The notes under the pieces: model-generated
The model's input: the letters and a program-made list of their open reading frames with translations, nothing else
Told to the model about the DNA's origin: nothing
Databases searched by the model: none
Translations under genes and position numbers: made by a program
NCBI GenBank assembly: GCA_019114985.1
Contig: DXEM01000005.1
Coordinates: 1-64,000, forward strand
Reading direction: 5' to 3'
Length of the DNA: 64,000 nt
DNA from: Candidatus Anaerostipes excrementavium
Lineage (GTDB): Bacteria; Bacillota; Clostridia; Lachnospirales; Lachnospiraceae
Shown: piece after piece, positions 26,150-33,756 of the stretch
Layout of the letters: each line of letters starts with the position of its first letter
Position numbering within the stretch: position 1 is the first letter of the stretch

Positions 26150-26289
26150 AATACTTATGATGGAAATAAGAATATCTGTGATACAACACAAAAAGTCGAT
26201 AAAAACGTATGAATTATCAATATATAAGAAAATGTGGAAACGGAGATCAAAAACAGTAAATTTTTAAACAATTATAAACGTAATATAAT
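26150..26289 (+). promoter_or_regulatory. LysR-type regulatory region of the proline racemase-family gene
   Basis: Contains the palindrome CTTAT-N7-ATAAG (26154-26170), which has the T-N11-A geometry of LysR-family sites. A second block, TATAAGAAAA-NNN-GGAAACGG-N-GATCAA, covers 26223-26250. A TATAAT lies at 26284-26289 with no recognisable -35, as expected for an activator-dependent promoter. The same three elements, with the same spacing within 1 base, precede the cyclodeaminase-family gene (37339-37479), beside a divergent LysR gene. Confidence 0.72.
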
Positions 26290-26318
26290 AAGTTCAAAAG
26301 AAAAAAGGAGGAAGAACA

Positions 26319-27383
26319 ATGAGTTTCAAAAGAGTCATTAATTGCGTTGAGACCCATGACGGTGAACCAATGCGAGTTGTTACAGGTGGTATCGGACATA
26401 TTCCTGGTAACAGCGTGTATGAGATGGAAGAGTATTTAAGAAAAAACAACGATGGACTTCGTAAGTTCCTGCTCAGAGAACCAAGAGGATATCCGCCGCT
26501 TTGTTGTAATATCTTAGTTCCGCCAAAACATCCGGATGCAGCTGCAGGGTTTATTATTATGGAGCAGGTAGAGTATCCGATGATGTCTGGAGGAAATACG
26601 ATTTCCGTTGCAACAGTTTTACTGGAGACAGGAATTATTCCGATGCAGGAGCCGTATACAGAGTTCAATCTTGAGGCGCCGGCAGGATTGATCGGAATTA
26701 AAGCGAAATGTGAAAATGGAAAAGTTACAGAGGTAACATTTAAGAATCTGCCGGCATTTGCGGTTTACACAGACAAAGAAATTGAAGTACCGCATATCGG
26801 ACATGGTGTGGAAAAAGTAAAAGTTGATGTTGCATGGGGCGGTATGTTTTACGTAATGGCGGATGTCAGACAGTTCCCATGGATAGAACTGACACCAGAT
26901 ATGGGACGTGAAATTACACGTGTATCATCATTAATACTGAAAGCAGCACAAGATCAGTTAGAAGTAAGCCATCCGGATTATCCAGGGGTGGGGATTACAA
27001 TTTCTCAATTGTTCGGACCAACGGATGATCCTAACGCAGATATTAGAAATGCCGTTACGGTTGCAAGCGGGGAAGTAGATTTCGATAATCCGTCAACATG
27101 GATCGGTGCACTGGATCGTTGTCCATGCGGAACAGGAACATGTGCAAGAATGGCAGCTATGTATGCAAAAGGAGAACTGAAACTGAATGAAACATTCCGT
27201 CATCAGGGACTTCTTGGGGTTGTCTATAAAGGCCATCTGATCGAAGAAACCACAGTGGCAGGATACAAAGCAGTTGTGCCTACCATTGCGGGAGAATCCT
27301 GGATTTATGGATTTAATAATTTGGTATTAGATTCAACAGATCCATTCACAGAAGGATATACAATCGGGGATATCTGGGCATAA
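26319..27383 (+). CDS. Proline racemase-superfamily enzyme with Ser/Cys active site
   Basis: A 354-residue member of the proline racemase superfamily (proline racemase, 4-hydroxyproline 2-epimerase, trans-3-hydroxyproline dehydratase). It is a cytoplasmic two-lobe enzyme using two catalytic side chains as acid and base. The first position, normally Cys in MCGH, is Ser here (MMSGGNT, near residue 90). The second Cys is kept in DRCPCGTGTCARMA near residue 270. In the family Cys/Thr marks dehydratases, while Cys/Cys and Ser/Cys types act as racemases or epimerases, so an epimerase on a hydroxyproline-like imino acid is the most likely role. That is inference. AAAGGAGGAAG precedes the ATG. It sits alone ahead of a terminator but shares a LysR-type promoter with the cyclodeaminase-family gene 11 kb away. 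Confidence 0.85.
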   Translation: MSFKRVINCVETHDGEPMRVVTGGIGHIPGNSVYEMEEYLRKNNDGLRKFLLREPRGYPPLCCNILVPPKHPDAAAGFIIMEQVEYPMMSGGNTISVATVLLETGIIPMQEPYTEFNLEAPAGLIGIKAKCENGKVTEVTFKNLPAFAVYTDKEIEVPHIGHGVEKVKVDVAWGGMFYVMADVRQFPWIELTPDMGREITRVSSLILKAAQDQLEVSHPDYPGVGITISQLFGPTDDPNADIRNAVTVASGEVDFDNPSTWIGALDRCPCGTGTCARMAAMYAKGELKLNETFRHQGLLGVVYKGHLIEETTVAGYKAVVPTIAGESWIYGFNNLVLDSTDPFTEGYTIGDIWA

Positions 27384-27405
27384 TCAGATATATGAAAAGT
27401 AATAC

Positions 27406-27446
27406 AAAGCCTATTTTATCAGTGAATCTAATAAAATAGGCTTTTT
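27406..27446. terminator. Bidirectional terminator between convergent genes
   Basis: AAAGCCTATTTTAT (27406-27419) pairs perfectly over 14 bases with 27431-27444, flanked by T on the plus strand and T-rich sequence on the minus strand. It ends both the racemase-family gene and the IclR gene. Confidence 0.85.
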
Positions 27447-27521
27447 GTTTGATCATCAAATTTCATTAATTCTGAAATCCATTTCTTTAATAAGAACATA
27501 TTTTATAGATCGAAAAAACAC

Positions 27522-28292
27522 TTATCTGGCATATCCGAGCAGCCCTGATAGTTTCTTGCAAGAATCCATAAGAATTTTGCTGATATTATTTTCTTCTTCT
27601 TTCGTAAGACTTGATCCGCTAATACTGATGGATCCAATAGGTTTGTTCGTATAATCCATGATAACTGAGCCAACACAAAATACGTGATACTCATTTTCTT
27701 CGATATCTAATGCATAACCTCGCTGTCGTGTTAAGCCCATATCCTGCAGGAAGGATTGAATATCTGTCAACGTATGTTCGGTAAGTGGCTGAATGTTCAT
27801 TTGTTCCCATTTTTCGATAATTGTACCATTTGGATAAGTCGATAAAAGTGCTTTTCCAGCACTGGTACTGTATAACGGAGAACGATATCCGACACTTGTG
27901 TAGACAGAGAAGGAAAGAGATTCTTTTCCAACACTTTGCAGACAGAGCAATTGGTTATTGTCTTCAACAGAGAATTGGGCAATCCGACCGGTTTGGCTGT
28001 TTAAATCAACAAGTGTTGAGTTTATCAATGATAGACGATCTATATTTTGAAGTGCATTAAGGCCGACTTCATATGTTTTCATAGTTAATGAAAATTCGTT
28101 TGTTTTTTCGTTTTTAACAATATACCCATTTCTTTCCAATGTATAGAGTAAACGAGAAAGAGAAGCTTTATTCACTTTTATTTCCCGATTCAAATCAGCA
28201 AGATTTATTGTGTTGACTCGTCCAAGTGTTTCCAAAATATGCAATGCACGATCAACAGCTTGTATTGTCTCGAATTTTGTTTCCTGCGCCAT
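27522..28292 (-). CDS. IclR-family transcriptional regulator
   Basis: A 256-residue regulator. The N-terminal winged helix (about 5-70) includes LADLNREIKVNKASLSRLLYTLERNGYI. The C-terminal IclR effector domain (about 80-255) includes YSTSAGKALLSTYP and the typical GYALDIEENEYHVFCVGSVI. The ATG at 28292 is supported by AGGAGG 6 bases upstream; a GTG at 28298 overlaps that site. It is transcribed away from the ferredoxin/oxidoreductase operon, so it most likely controls that operon and itself. The intergenic region holds repeated TGAAACAAA boxes. IclR proteins usually bind small carboxylic acids; the ligand here is unknown. Confidence 0.92.
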   Translation of the reverse strand: MAQETKFETIQAVDRALHILETLGRVNTINLADLNREIKVNKASLSRLLYTLERNGYIVKNEKTNEFSLTMKTYEVGLNALQNIDRLSLINSTLVDLNSQTGRIAQFSVEDNNQLLCLQSVGKESLSFSVYTSVGYRSPLYSTSAGKALLSTYPNGTIIEKWEQMNIQPLTEHTLTDIQSFLQDMGLTRQRGYALDIEENEYHVFCVGSVIMDYTNKPIGSISISGSSLTKEEENNISKILMDSCKKLSGLLGYAR

Positions 28293-28315
28293 AGGCACCT
28301 CCTAAAAATGATATA

Positions 28316-28472
28316 TTTGTTTCACTATTTGTATTATATAAAAAAATAGTGCTTTTTCAAATAAAAAATGAAACAAAAAATGAAAAAAGTTGTTGAAATA
28401 TAAAATAAAATCTGATAATATGAAACTATAAAGAAAAAAGTGAAACAAAAATAAAAAAAGAGAAACAAAAAG
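28316..28472. promoter_or_regulatory. Divergent IclR/oxidoreductase control region with repeated GAAACAAA boxes
   Basis: The plus-strand promoter is TTGAAA (28393-28398), 17 bases, TAATAT (28416-28421). Copies of (T)GAAACAAA occur at 28369-28380, 28441-28451 and 28460-28471, and an inverted copy at 28316-28324. CACTATTT (28323-28330) and AAATAGTG (28344-28351) form a perfect 8-base inverted repeat. These flank both promoters and are good candidates for IclR binding. Confidence 0.6.
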
Positions 28473-28481
28473 AGGAAGAAA

Positions 28482-28694
28482 ATGGCAAAAGCAAAAGCAG
28501 TTGCGGACACAAGTCTTTGTAAAGGGTGCCGATTATGTGTAGGCGCATGTCCGGTAAAAGCAATCGAACCGCTTACAGAGATTAATAAAAAAGGGTATGA
28601 GATTATCAGAATTAACGAGGAGAAGTGTATAGGGTGTGGGTGCTGCTATAGAATTTGTCCAGATTATGTATTCACAATTAACACATTAGAGTAA
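28482..28694 (+). CDS. Ferredoxin-type subunit (delta) of 2-oxoacid:ferredoxin oxidoreductase
   Basis: A 70-residue protein with two [4Fe-4S] motifs: CKGCRLCVGACPVKA (about residues 13-27) and CIGCGCCYRICPDYV (about 46-60). It is the electron-carrying subunit of the four-subunit enzyme whose alpha, beta and gamma subunits follow directly. AGAGGAAG precedes the ATG. It is the first gene of the operon controlled from the divergent IclR region. Confidence 0.93.
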   Translation: MAKAKAVADTSLCKGCRLCVGACPVKAIEPLTEINKKGYEIIRINEEKCIGCGCCYRICPDYVFTINTLE

Positions 28695-28712
28695 AAGCAG
28701 GAGGAAAAAAGC

Positions 28713-29798
28713 ATGAGTGAGAAATTTGAACTTATGAAAGGAAATGAAGCGATTGCTGAAGCAGCCCTTAGAGCTGGATGTCGTTTCTATGCAGGATATC
28801 CAATTACACCGCAGAGCGAAATTCTGGAATATATGTCTGCAAACATGGCGAATCGTGGCGGAGTTTTTGTGCAGGGTGAGAGCGAAATTGCAAGTATGAG
28901 CATGTTGTGGGGAGCTGCGGCATGCGGCGAAAGATGTATGACGAGTTCATCAGGTCCAGGGTATGATTTGAAACAGGAAGGAATATCTTATCTTGCTTCT
29001 TACAATTTGCCGGCAGTTTTAGTGGATGTTATGAGATATGGTGTTGGTGATGGAGAAATAACCGAAGGACAGGATTCCTATTGGGAGGCTGTTCGCGGCG
29101 GCGGTCATGGTGATTCCAGACAAATTGTTCTTACACCGGCATCGGTGCAGGAATGTGCAGATCTTACCTATGAAGCATTTGATCTGGCAGAAAAATACCG
29201 TACAGTAGTTATTATATTAAGTGATGGCGGAATTAGTCAGATGATTGAAAAAGTAGTATTGCCTGAGGCTAAAGAACATGACAAGGACAAATTTGACTGG
29301 GCAATCAAAAGTTATAAAAGATCTGATGAGACAAAAGTAAAGGTTACAAATCTTGACCGTTCCATGGACTATGACGAGTATGATCAGATGATTCGAGATA
29401 AGTTCAAGGAAATGCATGACAATGAGCAGCGGTGGGAAGAGTTTATGGTAGATGATGCAGAGATTGTCTTAGTAGCATATGGAATTTCTTCAAGAATTTG
29501 TAAGTCAGCAGTACGCCGTGCACGGGAATCAGGCTTTAAGCTGGGACTGATCCGTTTGATTAGTGCATGGCCATATCCGGAAAAAGCATTCAGAAATCTT
29601 CCGGATTCAGTGAAAGCATTGGTATCTGTAGAAATGAGTTTATCTGCACAGATGGCACAGGATATTTGTCTGGCTACAAAATTTTCTTTGCCGGTATATG
29701 CATATCTAACATCAAAGTATGTGCCGAAAACACAGGGAATCGTGGAGTATTGCAAACGTGTGCTTGAAGGAAAAGAAAAAGAACTGGAGGTATACTAA
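28713..29798 (+). CDS. 2-oxoacid:ferredoxin oxidoreductase alpha subunit (VorB-like)
   Basis: A 361-residue subunit of a CoA-dependent 2-oxoacid:acceptor oxidoreductase. The enzyme decarboxylates a 2-oxoacid to acyl-CoA and passes electrons to ferredoxin. The pyrimidine-binding motif is present (GCRFYAGYPITPQSEI, then FVQGESEIASM), as are the GSSGPGYDLKQE-like loop (TSSSGPGYDLKQEGISYL) and the C-terminal domain II around residue 260. It most resembles the VorB/KorA type found in branched-chain or 2-oxoglutarate enzymes, so the substrate could be a branched or other bulky 2-oxoacid. Sequence alone does not settle it. The beta gene starts 1 base after its stop. Confidence 0.92.
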   Translation: MSEKFELMKGNEAIAEAALRAGCRFYAGYPITPQSEILEYMSANMANRGGVFVQGESEIASMSMLWGAAACGERCMTSSSGPGYDLKQEGISYLASYNLPAVLVDVMRYGVGDGEITEGQDSYWEAVRGGGHGDSRQIVLTPASVQECADLTYEAFDLAEKYRTVVIILSDGGISQMIEKVVLPEAKEHDKDKFDWAIKSYKRSDETKVKVTNLDRSMDYDEYDQMIRDKFKEMHDNEQRWEEFMVDDAEIVLVAYGISSRICKSAVRRARESGFKLGLIRLISAWPYPEKAFRNLPDSVKALVSVEMSLSAQMAQDICLATKFSLPVYAYLTSKYVPKTQGIVEYCKRVLEGKEKELEVY

Positions 29799-29799
29799 A

Positions 29800-30546
29800 A
29801 TGGCTGTGAAATTAACAAAACCAAAAATGATTAATCAGCAGGTGGGCTGGTGCGGCGGCTGCGGACACGGCATCATTCAAAGATTAGTTGCAGAATGTTG
29901 TGAAGAACTGGGTCTGGCAGAGCGAACGGTGCAGGTTGTTGATATTGCTTGTGCCTACTGGTCTATTGATACGCTTAATTGTGATGGGATTGCAGGGCCG
30001 CACGGTCGTTGTGCAGCTGTTGCAACAGGAATCAAAAAAGTACGTCCGGAAGCAAATGTATATGTACATGCCGGTGACGGATGTTCTTATGTCATTGGGT
30101 TATCAGAGACTTGTTATGCAGCGCAGAGAAATGTTCCAATCACAATGATTGTTGTAAATAATGGAATCTTTGGTATGACCGGCGGGCAGATGTGTCTTGC
30201 AACTACTTTAGTGGGAGATAAAACGGTTAGCAGCAAAAAAGGCCGTGATGATAGAGTTGCAGGAGAACCGTTTGACATGTTAAACATCATTCAGAATTAT
30301 CCGATTGCATATGCAGCAAGAGGGGCTTTGTATGATGCAAAACATATAGAAGAAACAAAGAAAATGATTATGAAAGGTTTTAAAAATCAACAGGAAAACA
30401 AAGGATTTTCAATTATTGAAGTATTGTCACCATGTCCTACGAACTGGAAAATGTCAGCAGTAGATGCGATGGAAAAACTAAAAGAGGAAAATTCAAAAGT
30501 ATTTCCGGTAAAAGTATATGTGGATAATACGAAAGGAGGTAAATAA
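29800..30546 (+). CDS. 2-oxoacid:ferredoxin oxidoreductase beta subunit (TPP-binding)
   Basis: A 248-residue subunit that binds thiamine diphosphate. The N-terminal GWCGGCGHGIIQRL carries Cys residues of the family. HAGDGCSYVIGLSE with the downstream VVNNGIFGMTGGQM forms the GDG-to-N metal/TPP motif (about residues 88-130). The ATG at 29800 is placed by CTGGAGG at 29784-29790; a longer in-frame start runs back into the alpha gene and is rejected. It acts with the delta, alpha and gamma subunits in one operon. Confidence 0.93.
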   Translation: MAVKLTKPKMINQQVGWCGGCGHGIIQRLVAECCEELGLAERTVQVVDIACAYWSIDTLNCDGIAGPHGRCAAVATGIKKVRPEANVYVHAGDGCSYVIGLSETCYAAQRNVPITMIVVNNGIFGMTGGQMCLATTLVGDKTVSSKKGRDDRVAGEPFDMLNIIQNYPIAYAARGALYDAKHIEETKKMIMKGFKNQQENKGFSIIEVLSPCPTNWKMSAVDAMEKLKEENSKVFPVKVYVDNTKGGK

Positions 30547-30548
30547 CA

Positions 30549-31085
30549 ATGGCTGATATAATGTTTGCTGGAATTGGAGGTCAAGGAGTTCTGACGGCTG
30601 GTAAAATATTGATCCAGATTGCGGCAGAGAATGGGAAAAATGTTAGTTGGACAAGTGAGTATTCAGCTGAAATGAGAGGCGGCATTGCCTTGTGCAGAGT
30701 TGTAGTGTCAGATGAGGAAATAGGAAGTCCTTATCCGGATCAATTGGATGTATTGGTTTGTATGAATGAGGATGCGTATAATACGTATATTGATCAAGTA
30801 GCGGATGGCGGAAAGGTTATTATTAATAAGTCAATATTCAGTGAAAGAGAGTATCCGGAGCACGTGGAGGTAATTGGTGTAGATGCCATAGGAATATCCA
30901 ATGAGCTGGAAAATTCCAGAGGAGCAAATCTGGTGATGATGGGTGCTATGATTGAGGCCACGAATATGATGGATAAGCAGCAATTTTCAGATACGCTGAA
31001 GGACTATTTTGATCATAAAGGAAAACCAAGTGAGAAAAATGTACAATGCTTTAATTTGGGATATGAAAAGGCGGAAAAAATCTAA
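30549..31085 (+). CDS. 2-oxoacid:ferredoxin oxidoreductase gamma subunit
   Basis: A 178-residue subunit with the family pattern GIGGQGVLTAGKILIQIA at the N-terminus and the SEYSAEMRGGIALCRVVVSD segment near residue 40. It completes the four-subunit oxidoreductase. AAAGGAGG precedes the ATG, and the gene begins 2 bases after the beta subunit. The following gene encodes an ADP-forming acyl-CoA synthetase that can use the acyl-CoA made by this complex. Confidence 0.93.
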   Translation: MADIMFAGIGGQGVLTAGKILIQIAAENGKNVSWTSEYSAEMRGGIALCRVVVSDEEIGSPYPDQLDVLVCMNEDAYNTYIDQVADGGKVIINKSIFSEREYPEHVEVIGVDAIGISNELENSRGANLVMMGAMIEATNMMDKQQFSDTLKDYFDHKGKPSEKNVQCFNLGYEKAEKI

Positions 31086-31112
31086 TAGTTTAATAAAATG
31101 AAAGAGGTAGCT

Positions 31113-33197
31113 ATGATGGATTTAAAAAAATTATTAAAACCCAGAACGGTAGCCATTGTAGGGGCAAGTGAAAAAGCAGGTTTTGGAGGAGACACTACAA
31201 GAAACTATTTGAAATTCTCTAAGAATCTAGACCGTCTGTATCTTGTGAATCCAGGGAGAGATACAATTTTTGGACAAAAAGCTTATCATTCCTTATCGGA
31301 AATTGAAGGGGATGTAGATTTAGTAATTCTCTGTACGCCTCAAAAAACAATTTTACCGCTGTTAGAGGAGGCAGCAGCAAAAAATTGCGGCGGCGCAATT
31401 GTGTTTGCCAGTGGATATAGTGAAATTGGAGAAGAAGGTAAAGTATTGCAGGAAGCATTAGTTGAGAAAGCAAATAAGCTTGGAATTGCAGTTATGGGTC
31501 CGAACTGTGCAGGTTTTGCAAATTTCATAGATGGAATATTTGCATTTGCTTTTCTGGTGGAGGAGCGAGACAGAAGAGGAAATATTGGCATGATTTCTCA
31601 AAGCGGTCAGATTGTGTTGGGAGGACTGGACAGTCCGAATATGGGGTTCAGTCATGTCATTTCTTCAGGCAATTCCTGCAATGTAAAAGTAGAAGATTAT
31701 TTGGATTTTCTGGTAGAAGACGAAGATACAAAAGTTGTGGCTGTATATATGGAAGGTATCACAAAACCGAAAAAACTTGTCGCTGCATTTGAAAAGGCCG
31801 CTGTAAAGAAAAAACCGGTGATAGTATTAAAGACCGGACGATCTGCGAAGTCACAAGAATTGGCAGCTTCTCATACGGGATCTCTATCAGGTGCCGACAA
31901 GGTATTGCGCGCTGTATTTGAGCGTTATGGAGTTATTGAAGCGAATGATTTAGAAGATTTAATGAATCTTGCGGCATCGTTTTCATGGCTTGCAGAAGCA
32001 CCGAAGGGACAAAAATGTGTATTTATGAATGTTTCTGGCGGAGAAGCAGGCATTATGGCTGATCTGACGGATGATTATGGCATTGAGCTTGCTGAAATGA
32101 GTCAGGAGACAAAAGCATACTTGCAGACGCTGGTTCCGAGTTATGGATCTGTAAATAATCCATTTGATATGACTGCAGGTATTGGGTACAATACACCGAT
32201 CATGGTACAGGCTATGGAAGCAATATCCAAGGATGAAAATGTGGATGCAATTGTTATCGCATATACAATTACACCAGAAATCTGGGACGATACAATTTCT
32301 CACATGGTAGAAGCTGTCTCTATTGCCAGAAAAAATAAAGATTTAAAACCGATATTTTGGATTCCGTTTATAGAACACACCAGGCATAAAGAGAGCGCAG
32401 ACATATTAAAAGCATCAGGCACTCCTCTCTTGGCTACCGGAAAGTATGGCTGCAGTGCTCTGAAAAAAATATTAGATTTTTCTACATCCATGTTTGAGCC
32501 GATGAAACCTGCAATACCAGATAAAATATATAGAACATCTTATAGCTTGAGCGAATTTGAAAGTTTAAATTATCTGCAGAAATATGGAATTTCTATTCCT
32601 CCGCAAAAAATAGCAGCAACAGAGGAAGAAGCTATCGAAGCAGCAAAGGAATTAGGATATCCGTTGTCAGTAAAAATTCACTCAAGAGATATTCAGCATA
32701 AGTCAGATGTTGGTGGTGTAAAACTTAATATACAAAATGACGAGCAGCTGCGGACGGCATTTCGGACGATTATAGATAATTGTATGAAAAATGCACCAAA
32801 AGCGAGGTTAGATGGAGTACTTCTAAAGCCAATGTTAAAACCGGGAACGGAAATGATTATCGGAGTAAACAACGATAAAGATTTCGGACCAATGATTATG
32901 GTAGGAATGGGCGGAGTGTTTGTAGAACTTTTCAAAGATGTACAATTGGCACCGGTGCCGTTGAATCAAAACCAAGCAGAAAAGATGATACAAAAGCTGG
33001 CTTCGTATCCTTTGTTAAATGGATATAGAGGCGGAGAAGTGTGCAATAAAGCAGCACTTGCGGATCTTCTTGTTAAAATAAGTGAAATGGCTGCTGAATG
33101 TAAAGATACAGTGAAAGAATTGGACATCAATCCGGTATTTATTACTGCAGAGGGAGTGTCGATTGCCGATGCACTTTTGGTGCTGTATGAGGATTGA
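31113..33197 (+). CDS. ADP-forming acyl-CoA synthetase (acetate-CoA ligase family, alpha-beta fusion)
   Basis: A 694-residue single-chain NDP-forming acyl-CoA synthetase, converting acyl-CoA, ADP and phosphate to the acid, CoA and ATP. A CoA-binding Rossmann domain (about 1-130; TVAIVGASEKAGFGG) is followed by succinyl-CoA-ligase-like domains with the phosphohistidine loop AASHTGSLSGADKV (near residue 255). An ATP-grasp domain starts near 475 (GYPLSVKIHSRDIQHKSDVGG). The start is taken at ATG 31113 behind AAAGAGG; 31098 is also possible. Its position directly after the oxidoreductase genes suggests that the acyl-CoA they make is used for substrate-level phosphorylation. A terminator-like hairpin follows at 33272. 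Confidence 0.92.
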   Translation: MMDLKKLLKPRTVAIVGASEKAGFGGDTTRNYLKFSKNLDRLYLVNPGRDTIFGQKAYHSLSEIEGDVDLVILCTPQKTILPLLEEAAAKNCGGAIVFASGYSEIGEEGKVLQEALVEKANKLGIAVMGPNCAGFANFIDGIFAFAFLVEERDRRGNIGMISQSGQIVLGGLDSPNMGFSHVISSGNSCNVKVEDYLDFLVEDEDTKVVAVYMEGITKPKKLVAAFEKAAVKKKPVIVLKTGRSAKSQELAASHTGSLSGADKVLRAVFERYGVIEANDLEDLMNLAASFSWLAEAPKGQKCVFMNVSGGEAGIMADLTDDYGIELAEMSQETKAYLQTLVPSYGSVNNPFDMTAGIGYNTPIMVQAMEAISKDENVDAIVIAYTITPEIWDDTISHMVEAVSIARKNKDLKPIFWIPFIEHTRHKESADILKASGTPLLATGKYGCSALKKILDFSTSMFEPMKPAIPDKIYRTSYSLSEFESLNYLQKYGISIPPQKIAATEEEAIEAAKELGYPLSVKIHSRDIQHKSDVGGVKLNIQNDEQLRTAFRTIIDNCMKNAPKARLDGVLLKPMLKPGTEMIIGVNNDKDFGPMIMVGMGGVFVELFKDVQLAPVPLNQNQAEKMIQKLASYPLLNGYRGGEVCNKAALADLLVKISEMAAECKDTVKELDINPVFITAEGVSIADALLVLYED

Positions 33198-33231
33198 TTA
33201 AAGTAGAAACAATATCAAAAATCGTAAGAGA

Positions 33232-33307
33232 CATACATTGGTTGACTTCTTAAAGAATGCAATGAGGGAGAGACGTTATATTACTTGCCAGATATAGCGT
33301 CTTTTCT
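33232..33307 (+). terminator. Gap between the synthetase and ridA: shared 12-mer and terminator-like hairpin
   Basis: GACGTTATAT (33272-33281) pairs with ATATAGCGTC (33292-33301) with one wobble, followed by TTTTCTT, so it can end the oxidoreductase operon or partly attenuate readthrough to ridA. Upstream, CATACATTGGTT (33232-33243) is identical to a 12-mer at 37397-37408 in the cyclodeaminase promoter. No clear promoter for ridA is seen. Confidence 0.6.
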
Positions 33308-33339
33308 TAAAAAATGGAACGAAAGAAAGGAAATCAAAA

Positions 33340-33732
33340 ATGAAAAAGAAATTGAATGAAATTGTAAGTAATGAAGCTTCACCAGCATTAGGACCTTATT
33401 GCCATGGACGAAAATATGGGGATATGATTATTACCTCGGGTCAGATTCCATTAACAAAAGACGGCGAATATGTTTATGAAATTAAGAAGGCAACAGAGTT
33501 GGTACTGCATAATCTATTAAGTATTGTCGAAGCTGGAGGCGGATCGAAAGAAAGCATTGCCAGAGTAGATATTTTCATCAAAGATTTAAATGATTTTGAA
33601 CAAATGAATGAGGCATACAAAAGCTTTTTTGGGGAGCATAGACCAACAAGGGTTTGTGTTCAGGCAGCCGCACTTCCGGCAGATGTCCCGCTGGAAGCGT
33701 CAATGATTGCTTTTGCAGATACGGATGAATAA
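33340..33732 (+). CDS. RidA/YjgF-family imine deaminase
   Basis: A 130-residue RidA-family protein. These hydrolyse reactive enamine/imine intermediates to 2-oxoacids. The conserved features are GPYCHGRKYGDMIITSGQIP near residue 18, the Asn-Leu-Leu core, VDIFIKDLNDFEQMNEAY, and a C-terminal PTRVCVQAAALPADVPLEA that supplies the active-site Arg and the usual P-x-D-x-LVE-like segment. In most active RidA proteins the terminal motif ends in a Glu; here LEA keeps it. Encoded just before the BCCT transporter, it probably converts an imine made by other enzymes of the island into the 2-oxoacid used by the ferredoxin oxidoreductase. That link is inference. Confidence 0.9.
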   Translation: MKKKLNEIVSNEASPALGPYCHGRKYGDMIITSGQIPLTKDGEYVYEIKKATELVLHNLLSIVEAGGGSKESIARVDIFIKDLNDFEQMNEAYKSFFGEHRPTRVCVQAAALPADVPLEASMIAFADTDE

Positions 33733-33756
33733 AGAGAGGTTACATAAGGTGTGTGT

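Noticed and set aside
26319-27383. Annotation as trans-3-hydroxyproline dehydratase
   Set aside because: Those enzymes carry Thr at the second catalytic position; here Cys is kept and the first position is Ser.
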